Source of the DNA: Acidobacteriota bacterium
GTDB taxonomy: Bacteria > Acidobacteriota > Blastocatellia > Pyrinomonadales > Pyrinomonadaceae
Direction of reading: 5' to 3'
Length of the DNA stretch: 18,391 nt
Assembly (NCBI GenBank): GCA_023415725.1
Contig: JAEZJR010000266.1
Location: forward strand, 1-18,391
In this document: positions 7,774-15,838 of the stretch, in pieces
Layout: every line of letters begins with the position of its first letter
Position numbering within the stretch: position 1 is the first letter of the stretch
Made by a program: the position numbers and the translations under genes
Notes under the pieces: generated by a model
Seen by the model: only the letters and a program-made list of their open reading frames with translations
What the model was told of the DNA's origin: nothing
The model's database searches: none

Positions 7774-8447
7774 TGTTTTGCCACCTCCTGCTGGTCGTTC
7801 TGCTGTGTTCCCGCAATAGTGGACGGCAGCGGCGGCACCTCAGCCGGCGGCGGTGCATGATACGCGACAAGAGTGAATCCTGCCGAGACGTTATTCGCCA
7901 GGGACGCGACCGAGTAATCACGCACGAGCAGTATGCGCGGCATCTTCGAAATGTCGTCGAAGAAGCGGACCACCTGCGGGTAGGGTCCGGTCACAACCGC
8001 GGGGATCTCACGCTCGTAAAGCTTCGCGGCCTTCGGGGATTTGATCGATTCCTTAACGGCTTGCAGGCCAGAAAGCGTGACCCCGTTTCGGCGTGCCGCG
8101 GTCTCCACCTGTCCAAGCACGTCTGCGACCTCGGTCTCTTGCGGGAGGAGCGGTTTCGCTTCGGTATAGAGGTCGGCGACCTTTTTGAACTCGGCCAGGA
8201 ACTGCGGCTCGCCTTCGACCATCTTCTCGGTCACGGCGTTGTCGGTCTCCTTCTTGACGACCGCCTGACGCAGTTCGGCGTTTGATGTCGCCCAATCCGC
8301 GAGCACGAAGGCATAGATGAGGTAGGCGAGGCCGCCGGAAATGAGCGCCATCACGAGGAAAGTGACGATCGGGCCGTATTTTATGGACTCGACCAGGATG
8401 CTGTTTCCGGCGGATTGCAACGAACTTTGCTGCTTCGGGTTGCGCAT
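7770..8447 (-). CDS. pilO: Type IV pilus alignment subcomplex protein PilO
   Basis: PilO pairs with PilN in the inner membrane and holds the platform in register with the secretin. The 225-residue protein has a short cytoplasmic N-terminus, one membrane helix (about 27-49, IVTFLVMALISGGLAYLIYA), a periplasmic coiled-coil stretch (about 50-100) and the ferredoxin-like PilO core with the family signature around EREIPAVVTGPYPQVVRFF and MPRILLVRDYSV. It ends in a Pro-rich tail. It starts 18 bp after the pilMN stop. A good AAGGAG lies 14 nt before the ATG, farther than ideal. It overlaps the next gene by 4 bp. Domain, size and position agree. Confidence 0.9.
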   Translation of the reverse strand: MRNPKQQSSLQSAGNSILVESIKYGPIVTFLVMALISGGLAYLIYAFVLADWATSNAELRQAVVKKETDNAVTEKMVEGEPQFLAEFKKVADLYTEAKPLLPQETEVADVLGQVETAARRNGVTLSGLQAVKESIKSPKAAKLYEREIPAVVTGPYPQVVRFFDDISKMPRILLVRDYSVASLANNVSAGFTLVAYHAPPPAEVPPLPSTIAGTQQNDQQEVAKQ

Positions 8448-8465
8448 AACTACTTCACGAACTCC

Positions 8466-10329
8466 TTATTTTGCGGGTTGAGCGGCCGCCGGCGTCTGCG
8501 CGGCACCAGGCTGTTGGCCTGCTGCGGGTGCCCCCGGAGCGCCGGGTTTGGCGTTCGGGTCGGGCGGGGCGATCGCCGCGACGGGCAAATAGATCCCTTT
8601 CAGACTCCACGTAACGACGCCAGGGGCGGCGTTGGTCGCGGTAAGTGTCGATCCGGGCATCTGCGGCATGTTTGGCCGCTGTGCGTTGGCCTGCTGCGCC
8701 ACGCCTTCCTGCACCTCGTATGCGAGATTGCCGAAAAGCCGCGAGCCGCTCTCGGCACCGCCCGCGAACTCGAGCGAGCGTAGGAACGCTGCAATGGCGT
8801 CTTTGTTTTTCGCGAGGCCCTTCACTTCGATCTCACCCTTGGGATTAAGGCGCATCTCTGAGATGTAGAAGGAAGGGTCGATATTGAATGGGTAGTTCGA
8901 ATCGAGCTGGTATAAAAGGCTAGTGCCGACGGGTTGCTGCTTGCGAAGCAGGCTGACCTGCTTGACAAATTCCTGATACCAGATCAGGTTCGCTTCGTAA
9001 GACTTGCGGCGGTCGAGAGCCGGCTTCAGCCGTGTGGCTTCTTGGTCTGCATTGGCTTCGCGGAAAGCAAGGTAAACACGCTCGCGGACAATGTCCGCCG
9101 CGAATGCCGCAAGAAGAGCGAACGCAATCACGGGAGCAGCCAAGATCGCGAATATCGTGCGGTTGCGCCGCTTCAGTGCTTCGAGCTGCTCGAGTCGGCG
9201 TCGTTCGACCTCTTCCGTGTCCGCGTGGACCAGCAGGTCGCGAGCGAGATTTACGACCGGAAGGACCCGAGGCCCAATCGCTTCCGGATTACCGAACGAG
9301 AACGAGCCGAGCAGAAGGCCGTTCGCGATAGCTTCGTCGGCCGGGATCGGGATCTGGAAGAATTCGATCCCGCTTTTATCACCGTACTCTTGAGCGATCG
9401 GTGCGACGCGACTCTCGAGGGCCGCTTCGCACGCCCAAACGATCTGGGCGTAGCTGGTCAACTCCAAGGCTTCTAACCGTTCCGGCGAAAGCTGCAGGAA
9501 CAGTTGATCGAGGGCCTGTTTGATGTACGCATCGAGACGTGAATCGCTGACGTCGGCGTTGGAAAGCTCCTGGGAGCTGAGGAACGAGTACTCGCTGAAA
9601 AGACCTGCTCGCGGTGCCCAGAGGCCGATACTGAAACCGGCGCGGTTAACGAGAAGGAACGCGGTTACCTCACCTTCCTTGCCCGGGCGTCGTATATCAG
9701 AGCCTTCCGGAAGCCTTGCCAGGAAGAACCTGGCTGCGCAGCGGACCGGGGTTTCTACGATCAGGTTGAGCGGACCGCCCGCACCTCCTACGATCGATCG
9801 CATCTGCTCCCGCACCGCGTTCACGTACTCGCGTGGGGTTTCGGTGAGCGTGACCTGGCCGTTCGGCAACCGGCTGATGGAGCTTGCCGTGTCCTCGAGC
9901 GAAGTTTCGAAAAATTGGATGACTGTCGGTGCCAAGCAGCATTTGCTGTTCGGCGTTGACGAGCCACTCGGACAGGGTGTCTTCGTCGTAAGCGAGACGC
10001 TCACCATCCAAAGCGAGAATGCGCGTTCGCTCACCAAAATTGGGAGCGACCGTCGCCAGTACCGTCCGCGGGGAGAGTTGGGGAAGTCCGAGTTGGTTGC
10101 GCCGGCGGATCTCCAATGTCGCCCCCAGATTGAAATCCGCGGGGAATCGGGCCACGTCGATGGAATACGTTCCGCTCGGGCCTGGCTGGGGAGATGCTGC
10201 GACCGCTTCTCCGTCACTCCAAACGACCGCTAGCTGATCTTGGGAGTTTCCGAAGGTGGCGAACTCATAGCTCAAGCCCATGTCGACCCCACGAATCGGT
10301 TGCCGCTTTGCGGCGTAAGAACTTCTCAT
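8466..10329 (-). CDS. pilM/pilN: Fused PilM-PilN pilus assembly protein, interrupted by one +1 frame change
   Basis: PilM is a cytoplasmic actin-like protein that binds the N-terminus of PilN. Here both are in one chain of about 620 residues. The first about 136 residues are read from the ATG at 10329: RGVDMGLSYEF matches the usual PilM opening, and coding is good through SEWLVNAEQQMLLGTD. The remainder continues one base later, from about VIQFFETSLEDTASS. The 1864-bp span is 3n+1, so one extra base is present, probably in the five-A run 9910-9914 or close by. The PilM part ends near merged residue 365. A membrane helix (about 391-412, IFAILAAPVIAFALLAAF) and a PilN domain with SLLYQLDSNYPF follow, then a Pro/Ala/Gly tail. 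The open second frame continues upstream to an ATG at 10217, but that Arg/Ser-rich stretch is not the true N-terminus. Sequencing error, mutation or recoding cannot be separated here. Confidence 0.85.
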
Positions 10330-10370
10330 AACAAAAACCTAGTTCCTAAATTCCTTCCCGATGGATCGGA

Positions 10371-11522
10371 TCAAAGTGTCTCTCTGAATCTCTGCAGTGC
10401 GTTCGCCTCCACCGCCGCCTTCGCGGTCGGCCGCGTCTGATGGCCGACAAGGTCCATCAACTCGTCGATGTTGGAGGATATGGACATCGCGGTCTCCATT
10501 GTGATCTGGCGTTTGCGGTAAAGCGTTGCGAGGGATTGGTTAAGGGTCTGCATGCCGTACTTATCCGAACCGGTCTGCATCATCGAGTAGATCTGGTGGA
10601 TCTTGTCCTCTCGAACGAGGTTGCGAACGGCGGAGTTAGGTATCAGGATCTCCAGCGCCATTACGCGGCCGTTGCCGGCTGCGTTGGGGAGCAAGGCCTG
10701 ACACATAATGCCTTCGAGCACATTGGAAAGCTGAGTCCGGATGTTCGCCTGCTGCCCTGCGGGGAAAACGTCGATGATACGCGTGATGGTCGATGCGGCC
10801 GTGTTCGTGTGAAGGGTTGCAAATGTTAAGTGGCCCGTCTCCGCGACGCGGAGGGCCATCTCGATCGTCTCCAGGTCGCGCATTTCTCCGACCAGCACTA
10901 CGTCCGGGTCCTGGCGGAGGCCCGTACGTAATGCGTCCGAGAATGTGTTTGCATCCGTACCCAACTCGCGTTGACTGACGACGCAGTTTTTGTGTGTGTG
11001 CAGATACTCGATCGGGTCCTCGATCGTGAGGATGTGCTGGCGGCGGGTCGTGTTGATCCGGTCGATCATCGTCGCGAGCGTGGTCGATTTTCCCGAACCT
11101 GTAGGGCCAGTAACGAGTACCAATCCACGCGGTTTTCGGCAAAGGTCCGCGACAACATGCGGCAGCCCCAGGTCGTCGAACGATCTGATCTCGTAAGGGA
11201 TCACCCGGAAGACCCCGCCGACCGTTTCCTTCTGACGGAAGATGTTCACGCGGAAGCGCGACAGGCCCTCCAGTCCGATCGAGTGATCAAGCTCCTTATT
11301 TTCGTCGAACTGTTTCGATTGCTGCGGCGTGAGGTGGGCTCGTGCGATCTTATCTGTTTCTTCTGGAGTAAGAGGGTGCCACCCTTCGAGGGGCTGCATC
11401 AATCCGTGGATCCTTACCTGTGGAGGAGAATCGACACGGATGTGGAGGTCGGAACCTCCCATCTCTACGGTTTTTTTGAGCAGACCTTCAAGGCTTGCTC
11501 GGGGGTCGTTCAGGATGTTCAT
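10371..11522 (-). CDS. pilT: Type IV pilus retraction ATPase PilT
   Basis: PilT depolymerises the pilus and drives retraction, giving twitching motility and DNA or phage uptake in known systems. The 383-residue length fits the family. Visible motifs are an N-terminal PAS-like region opening with GGSDLHI, Walker A GPTGSGKST (139-147), Asp box EDPIE (168-172), Walker B DPDVVLVGEMRD (205-216), His box TGHLTFATLHTNTA (229-242) and AVRNLVRE (298-305), the equivalent of the PilT retraction signature AIRNLIRE. No zinc cysteine pairs are present, separating it from PilB. It is the first gene of the minus-strand series, 41 bp ahead of pilMN. No strong ribosome site precedes the ATG. All key residues are intact. 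Confidence 0.96.
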   Translation of the reverse strand: MNILNDPRASLEGLLKKTVEMGGSDLHIRVDSPPQVRIHGLMQPLEGWHPLTPEETDKIARAHLTPQQSKQFDENKELDHSIGLEGLSRFRVNIFRQKETVGGVFRVIPYEIRSFDDLGLPHVVADLCRKPRGLVLVTGPTGSGKSTTLATMIDRINTTRRQHILTIEDPIEYLHTHKNCVVSQRELGTDANTFSDALRTGLRQDPDVVLVGEMRDLETIEMALRVAETGHLTFATLHTNTAASTITRIIDVFPAGQQANIRTQLSNVLEGIMCQALLPNAAGNGRVMALEILIPNSAVRNLVREDKIHQIYSMMQTGSDKYGMQTLNQSLATLYRKRQITMETAMSISSNIDELMDLVGHQTRPTAKAAVEANALQRFRETL

Positions 11523-11966
11523 GTGCCAATACGTCGGAGACGTCTAATACGGTTACGTTGAATGCGGCAGCTCAAACGAGAGCGCTCCAAAAAGCTCGAA
11601 TCCCGCAACAAAAGTCCACCGGCACACTTTCGTCTAAATGCGCATCCAGCTAAAAGCCCAATACCCGCTTGTTTCCAGAATAAGGGTTCTGTAGTGCCTG
11701 CTAGTTTGGACGAAACGTTTAACACAGTCAATGTTTTTTTCAGCCATACTTGTGGTTAATCTGAGATCGAACCCCAGATATTGGGGTGAAATCCGACTTT
11801 TGTGCCGGTGGTGCGGGGACTTTCGCCAAACTGGTAGCACAATCGAACAAATTTCTTCGAAATAAAATGTATTTGTTCTATTATCTAACCCGAATTTTCC
11901 TCAGATAAGCTGGAACCGAACCGAACTAATATGGAAGTTGTTGTGTTTTAGCAGTTTGCGGCAACT
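11523..11966. promoter_or_regulatory. Divergent control region between pilT and pilS
   Basis: This 444-bp stretch is more AT-rich than its surroundings, especially 11841-11890, and has no convincing gene. It must hold the promoters of both the pilT-led series and pilS-pilR. It contains a short palindrome CCCCA-5 nt-TGGGG (11772-11786). TATTAT at 11879-11884 could be a -10 element for pilS, but its -35 partner (TTCGAA) is poor. A six-codon frame (ATG at 11932, stop before 11951) precedes pilS and is probably chance. No sigma54 site with correct spacing was seen. Confidence 0.5.
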
Positions 11967-13637
11967 ATGGCGATTCCCAGCCCGAAGCGAGATCCTGACG
12001 AGGCGGCGGTGCACGAAAAAGCTGTTCGTCTTATCGTCGGACGCGTAGCTCTCGTCCTCCTGCTGCTACTGGCAAATTTTTGGCGCACCGGCGGGTTGCC
12101 GGATCTGAACACCCACGAGAATCCGGACGGATTACTGTTGCTTTTCGCAGTCACGTTCGCCCTTTCGATCGTCTATTACGTAACCCTTCGCTGGGGCGTT
12201 GCGGCGCTGTGGCAGGTGCGGGTGCAGTTCGCGGTCGATATAGTTTCGATCACCTGGCTGGTTGTGAATACGGGCGACATAATATCGCCCTACGTAACGC
12301 TTTATGTGGTTTTGATCAGTGTCGCCGGCTTCTTTCTCGGGAAGACGGAAACACTCGTCCTTGCTATCTTCTGTGCGATCGCGTTCACTACGCTCTCGGT
12401 GCTGGCGGCGAACGACCTCTTGAATTCGGCCGCAGCGGAACAACCGCCGGCAAGGGTGATCCAGATCATCGGGGTAAACGACATCGCTATCTTGCTTGTA
12501 GGTTTGTTAGCTGCCCGACTTTCCGAACGACGGCGTCTTAGCGAGGAACTGAAGCACACCGAAGAAAGCTTCGCCGATCTTCACGTGCTGCACGAACGGA
12601 TCGTCGAGTCGATAGGGTCGGGACTTGTCACTACTGACATGTCCGGGCGCATTTATACTTTCAATCGCGCTGCCGAGATGATAACCGGAATGCGGGCCGC
12701 CGACGCGATCGGAAGACGAGTTACCGAACTGTTCGGGAGCGATGTTCAGGACAAATTGGAGCAGTGCCTTGAGGGCGTGCGGGCCGGCGCTAAATGGGAA
12801 ACTCAATTTGATGCCGGATTCCAGAACGGCAGCGGCCCGCCTCGGTTAAAGGCGGCCTGCACCGTCGTTCCGCTTCTCGGCAAATCGGGATCAACGAACG
12901 GCCTGATCGTTATGCTCCACGATGTAACGCAGATGCGGGCTTTAGAGGAAACGGTACGTCGCTCGGATCGGCTCGCGGCGGTTGGCCGGATGGCGGCCGG
13001 GTTGGCGCACGAGATACGCAATCCTCTGGGTTCGATGAGCTCGGCACTACAGTTCCTCCAGGAACGCTCCGCGCGGCCCGAGGACGAGACCAAATTGATG
13101 GACGTGGTGTTGCGCGAATCGGACCGGATGAACAACATCATTACGAATTTCCTGGCGTTTGCGCGGCCGGCCGCCATCGGAAACGAAAGAAAATCCGAAC
13201 TGATCGATGTGCGTGCGGCCTTAAGTGACTGTATTTCTCTGATCAAACACAGCCCGGAAGTGACCGATCGGCATCAGTTGGACATCGACGCGGAATATGA
13301 GCTTTTTATCAGAGGTGACGAGACCCAATTCAAACAGGTCTGCTGGAACCTCGCGCGGAATGCGATCCAGGCGATGCCTAACGGCGGAAACCTGGACATC
13401 AGGGCATACCCGCAAGACAGTCAGATCGTGCTTATCTTTCAGGACACCGGGGTCGGCATGGACCGGGAAATGATGGATAGACTTTTCGAGCCGTTCGTTA
13501 GCGGCTCAGGCGGGTCCGGTTTAGGATTGTCTATCGTGCATCGGATCGTGCAGGAGCAAGGAGGACGTATCAGCGTTGATAGCGAGCCAGGGGCCGGCAC
13601 AAAGATCAGGGTAGAATTCCCCCACGAAAGAGTTTGA
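11967..13637 (+). CDS. pilS: Membrane sensor histidine kinase, PilS type
   Basis: Predicted to sense a membrane signal (in Pseudomonas, pilin level) and phosphorylate PilR. The 556-residue protein has about six membrane helices in residues 20-185 (for example VALVLLLLLANFW, LLLLFAVTFALSIVYYV, IAILLVGLLAARL). A PAS domain follows (about 205-320, ERIVESIGSGLVTTD). The HisKA domain has RMAAGLAHEIRNPLGSM with the phosphoacceptor His348. The HATPase domain has N-box NLARNAIQAMPNGG (461-474), G1 DTGVGMD and G2 GSGGSGLGLSIVHRI. All catalytic motifs are intact. It is transcribed divergently from pilT, and pilR begins 3 bp after its stop. Kinase identity is certain; the PilS name rests on topology and location. 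Confidence 0.92.
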   Translation: MAIPSPKRDPDEAAVHEKAVRLIVGRVALVLLLLLANFWRTGGLPDLNTHENPDGLLLLFAVTFALSIVYYVTLRWGVAALWQVRVQFAVDIVSITWLVVNTGDIISPYVTLYVVLISVAGFFLGKTETLVLAIFCAIAFTTLSVLAANDLLNSAAAEQPPARVIQIIGVNDIAILLVGLLAARLSERRRLSEELKHTEESFADLHVLHERIVESIGSGLVTTDMSGRIYTFNRAAEMITGMRAADAIGRRVTELFGSDVQDKLEQCLEGVRAGAKWETQFDAGFQNGSGPPRLKAACTVVPLLGKSGSTNGLIVMLHDVTQMRALEETVRRSDRLAAVGRMAAGLAHEIRNPLGSMSSALQFLQERSARPEDETKLMDVVLRESDRMNNIITNFLAFARPAAIGNERKSELIDVRAALSDCISLIKHSPEVTDRHQLDIDAEYELFIRGDETQFKQVCWNLARNAIQAMPNGGNLDIRAYPQDSQIVLIFQDTGVGMDREMMDRLFEPFVSGSGGSGLGLSIVHRIVQEQGGRISVDSEPGAGTKIRVEFPHERV

Positions 13638-13640
13638 CAG

Positions 13641-14993
13641 ATGCCTAATCTCCTAATAGTTGACGACGAAAAAGGCTACCGTGAAGTGCTTACCGCGGTG
13701 TTCGAGGCCGAGGGTTACGCGGTGGAAACTGCACCGCATGGCCGTTTTGCGATCGCCCACGTCAAGAAATCACCGGTCGATGTGATCATCTCGGACGTCC
13801 GAATGCCGGATATGGACGGGATCGAACTGTTGAAAAAAGTGCGAAGCATAGATTCCGACGTTGGGATCGTGCTGATGACGGCCTACGGGACCATTAACAC
13901 GGCCCGCGAAGCATTCAAGCTCGGTGCGGACGACTTCGTCCAGAAACCGTTCAATAACGAGGAACTCAAACTGATCGTCCGACGCACGTTGGAGCGGCGG
14001 GCGCTTGTGAATGAGAACCGTGCCCTGAAAAGGGCCCTACAGGCGAGCGGGAGTCTGCAAAATATCATCGGGTGTTCCCGGGCTGTGCAGGAGCTGACCA
14101 GCATGATCAGCACAGTGGCTCGGGAGCAGGCGACCGTGCTGATCACGGGCGAATCGGGGACCGGTAAAGAGCTAGTGGCGCGAGCGATCCACGAACTGAG
14201 CCCACGCTCCGAAAAGCCGTTCGTCCCGGTCAATTGCGGCGCAGTGGCGGAATCGCTGCTCGAATCCGAGCTATTCGGGTTCATGAAAGGAACGTTCACG
14301 GGGGCAGACCAGAACCGCGCAGGAGTGTTCGAGGCGGCGGACGGAGGCACGATATTCCTTGATGAAATAGGCGATATGCCCGCCTCAATGCAGGTGAAAA
14401 TGCTGCGGGTGCTTCAGGACGGCAGGGTGCGGAGGACCGGAGCGCAGCACGAGATCGAGGTCAATACGAGGGTGATAGCGGCGACGCATCGCGACCTCTC
14501 GGCCATGGCGGAGGACGGGAGTTTCCGGCAGGACCTTTTTTACAGGATATCGGTGATACCGATCCATGTGCCGCCGCTGAGGGAGCGTCGAGAGGATATA
14601 CCGATACTTGCTGAACATTTCGTTAAAAAATTCAGTGCCCGGTCGGGCAAATCGGTGGGCATCTCGGATGGGGCGATGGCGATGCTGTCGGAGCGGCCGT
14701 GGAAGGGGAATATCAGGGAACTCGAGCACACGATCGAGCGATTGGTGACCCTGACGCCGGACGGCGGGGAGATCTCGAGGGAAGCCTGCGCGGTACCGGC
14801 AAACGGCTCAAAGCCCCTAAATATCGCCATTCCGGACGGTGGGTTGGACGTCAAGACCTTCCTCGAATCGGTCGAGCGCGACCTCGTTAGGGAGGCGATG
14901 CGCAAGAGCGGGGCCAATCAAACGAGGGCCGCGGAATTGCTGAAGATGGAGGTCCATCAGTTCCGTTACCTGCTGAAGAAATACTCCGCGTGA
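13641..14993 (+). CDS. pilR: Sigma54-dependent response regulator, PilR type
   Basis: An NtrC-family activator that, once phosphorylated, opens sigma54 promoters; PilR classically drives pilA. It has 450 residues. The receiver domain (1-115) has D8/D9, phospho-acceptor D52, T80 and K102. The AAA+ domain (about 143-370) has Walker A GESGTGKE (170-177), the sigma54 contact loop as GTFTGA (217-222) where GAFTGA is commonest, Walker B FLDEIGD (239-245) and FRQDLFYRISV. A Fis-type helix-turn-helix closes the protein (about 410-448, GANQTRAAELLKMEVHQFRY). It is almost certainly cotranscribed with pilS. The altered GAFTGA position is still small and polar, so activity is likely. No target pilin gene lies in the window. 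Confidence 0.93.
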   Translation: MPNLLIVDDEKGYREVLTAVFEAEGYAVETAPHGRFAIAHVKKSPVDVIISDVRMPDMDGIELLKKVRSIDSDVGIVLMTAYGTINTAREAFKLGADDFVQKPFNNEELKLIVRRTLERRALVNENRALKRALQASGSLQNIIGCSRAVQELTSMISTVAREQATVLITGESGTGKELVARAIHELSPRSEKPFVPVNCGAVAESLLESELFGFMKGTFTGADQNRAGVFEAADGGTIFLDEIGDMPASMQVKMLRVLQDGRVRRTGAQHEIEVNTRVIAATHRDLSAMAEDGSFRQDLFYRISVIPIHVPPLRERREDIPILAEHFVKKFSARSGKSVGISDGAMAMLSERPWKGNIRELEHTIERLVTLTPDGGEISREACAVPANGSKPLNIAIPDGGLDVKTFLESVERDLVREAMRKSGANQTRAAELLKMEVHQFRYLLKKYSA

Positions 14994-15000
14994 CGGTAAT

Positions 15001-15014
15001 GTGGCACGTGCCAC
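15001..15014. promoter_or_regulatory. Perfect 14-bp palindrome just after pilR
   Basis: GTGGCACGTGCCAC begins 8 bp after the pilR stop. It is a perfect palindrome with no loop and no T-run, so it looks more like a protein-binding site than a terminator. TGGCAC resembles half of a sigma54 -24 element, but no matching -12 follows on either strand. Confidence 0.35.
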
Positions 15015-15045
15015 AAGAGTTCAAGAGGATCATGAAGCTTTGATG

Positions 15046-15077
15046 TTCCACAGCCCTGTGGAAAATCTTCTGTGGAA
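15046..15077. repeat. Three CTGTGGAA units, the first inverted
   Basis: TTCCACAG-CC-CTGTGGAA forms a perfect inverted pair (15046-15063), and a third CTGTGGAA lies at 15070-15077. The motif partly overlaps the DnaA-box core (CCACA) but lacks its TTAT start. Role unknown. Confidence 0.4.
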
Positions 15078-15081
15078 AAAG

Positions 15082-15138
15082 TGGTCAGCCGAAAGGCCGA
15101 AAATGGTCAGCCGATCTTGCCCAAATCGGCTGACCATT
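15082..15138 (+). terminator. Strong 14-bp hairpin downstream of pilR, with a preceding arm copy
   Basis: AATGGTCAGCCGAT (15102-15115) and ATCGGCTGACCATT (15125-15138) pair perfectly around a 9-nt loop. A further TGGTCAGCCGA (15082-15092) lies just upstream and could replace the first arm, giving two alternative folds. Only CTTTGTG follows, so termination would be weak or factor-assisted. This is the first strong hairpin after the pilS-pilR reading frames. Confidence 0.5.
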
Positions 15139-15172
15139 CTTTGTGATCGGCTCGCCTTATTGCGGACTAAGT

Positions 15173-15457
15173 ATGGGCGTGAAGTTCATGGAGTTAATAG
15201 GGATGGTGGACGACGCCGAAATGGCAATGAGGGATCGAAAAGTTGGACGAGATCCGAGATACGAGCGAGACTGAAAACCAGATCAATATCGAGGGGATCG
15301 ACAATTCCATCTACATCGAAAATTAAGAGATTTCGACCACATCGATGAGATAAAGCGCACTGAATGGCAGCAAATTAAGCGAATGCTTTGGGTGAAAATC
15401 GCGCTTAATGAAAGTAGTCGAGGGTACACAGAGCCGCGCCGGTCGGGAGTAACTTGA
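15173..15457 (+). pseudogene. Frame-broken small gene of unknown function
   Basis: No single frame spans this segment, but three consecutive pieces read like protein. From the ATG at 15173: MGVKFMELIGMVDDAEMAM. Then, one base later: IEKLDEIRDTSETENQINI and on to SIYIEN with a stop at 15324-15326. Then, back in the first frame: FDHIDEIKRTEWQQIKRMLW and on to a TGA at 15455-15457. An extra G in the GGG near 15231-15233 and a missing base near 15320 would restore one chain of about 94 residues, acidic then basic. Alternatively they are two adjacent small genes, the second without a start. The family is not recognised. It lies on the same strand as pilS-pilR and before the terminator. Codon choice looks coding, but support is by eye only. 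Confidence 0.4.
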
Positions 15458-15770
15458 GAATCGACCTCGCAGAGCGGCGAAGCGGGCCGAACGGGAGGCG
15501 GCATCAATAGCTCCGGAGCCACCGCCCGACACCCGAGTCAACAACCGCTGTGTGTAGTTCTCCTTGTGTGCCCTGGCCTGACGACGGCTCGTCAGAATGC
15601 ACGCGGGAGGTCCCGAGGGGGCAGATCAGATCCGCGTTTCGCCGTTACGCGCTTCTTTGATGGACCCAAGGCCGCCCGCGTGCCGCCATGTTTTCATGGC
15701 TTGCTCCTTCTTTTGGGCCCGACCGCGCTCACGCCTTGTCTGTGCGGGTGACCGACGCGTCGTGCCATTG
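15458..15770. other. Gap with possible structured RNA, no convincing protein gene on the plus strand
   Basis: This GC-rich stretch between the broken small gene and the terminator has several compact hairpins: CTGACGA-4 nt-TCGTCAG (about 15578-15595), GCCATG-4 nt-CATGGC (about 15685-15700) nested inside GGACCCAA/TTGGGCCC, and the palindrome GCTCCGGAGC. Plus-strand frames are short and repetitive. It could be the leader or body of a small RNA ending at the 15771-15817 terminator, or simply the 3' end of the pilSR message. Confidence 0.25.
15626..15697 (-). CDS. Possible 23-residue peptide gene
   Basis: The ATG at 15695-15697 is preceded at 6 nt by a full AAGGAG. The peptide starts MKTWRHAGGLGSIKEARN and is 23 residues long. 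The start codon lies inside a hairpin (GCCATG-AAAA-CATGGC), so its translation could depend on structure. It follows the minus-strand pair 15839-16509 by 141 bp. The product is not recognised. The ribosome site is the main support and could be chance. Confidence 0.25.
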   Translation of the reverse strand: MKTWRHAGGLGSIKEARNGETRI

Positions 15771-15817
15771 AATGTCCGGACCTGCGGTTGGGAGAGCGCA
15801 GATCCGGGCATTTTTTT
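15771..15817 (+). terminator. Rho-independent terminator closing the plus-strand pilSR region
   Basis: AATGTCCGGACCTGCG and CGCAGATCCGGGCATT form a 16-position stem with one G-T pair and one mismatch, a 10-nt loop, then seven Ts. It lies 22 bp before the convergent stop codon at 15839, so it would protect the minus-strand gene from read-through. Confidence 0.85.
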
Positions 15818-15838
15818 GCGCCACGCAAATTGTTCGAT

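Noticed and set aside
7289..7819. Plus-strand open frame (176 codons) opposite the PilP-like gene
   Set aside because: It is antisense to a well-supported gene coupled to pilO, and its product is low-complexity Pro/Arg/Ser.
9936..10217. N-terminus of the longest open frame for the pilMN gene
   Set aside because: The first about 95 residues are Arg/Ser/Trp-rich and unlike PilM, while another frame gives a PilM-like start from 10329; the stretch is an out-of-frame reading.
11605..11618. Sigma54-like promoter upstream of pilT on the minus strand (TGGACTTTTGTTGC)
   Set aside because: GG and GC are separated by nine bases rather than the required ten, and the -24 hexamer is poor.
15046..15077. 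DnaA boxes or a replication origin
   Set aside because: The CTGTGGAA units lack the TTAT start of a DnaA box, there is no AT-rich unwinding stretch beside them, and no dnaA, dnaN or gidA-type gene is near.
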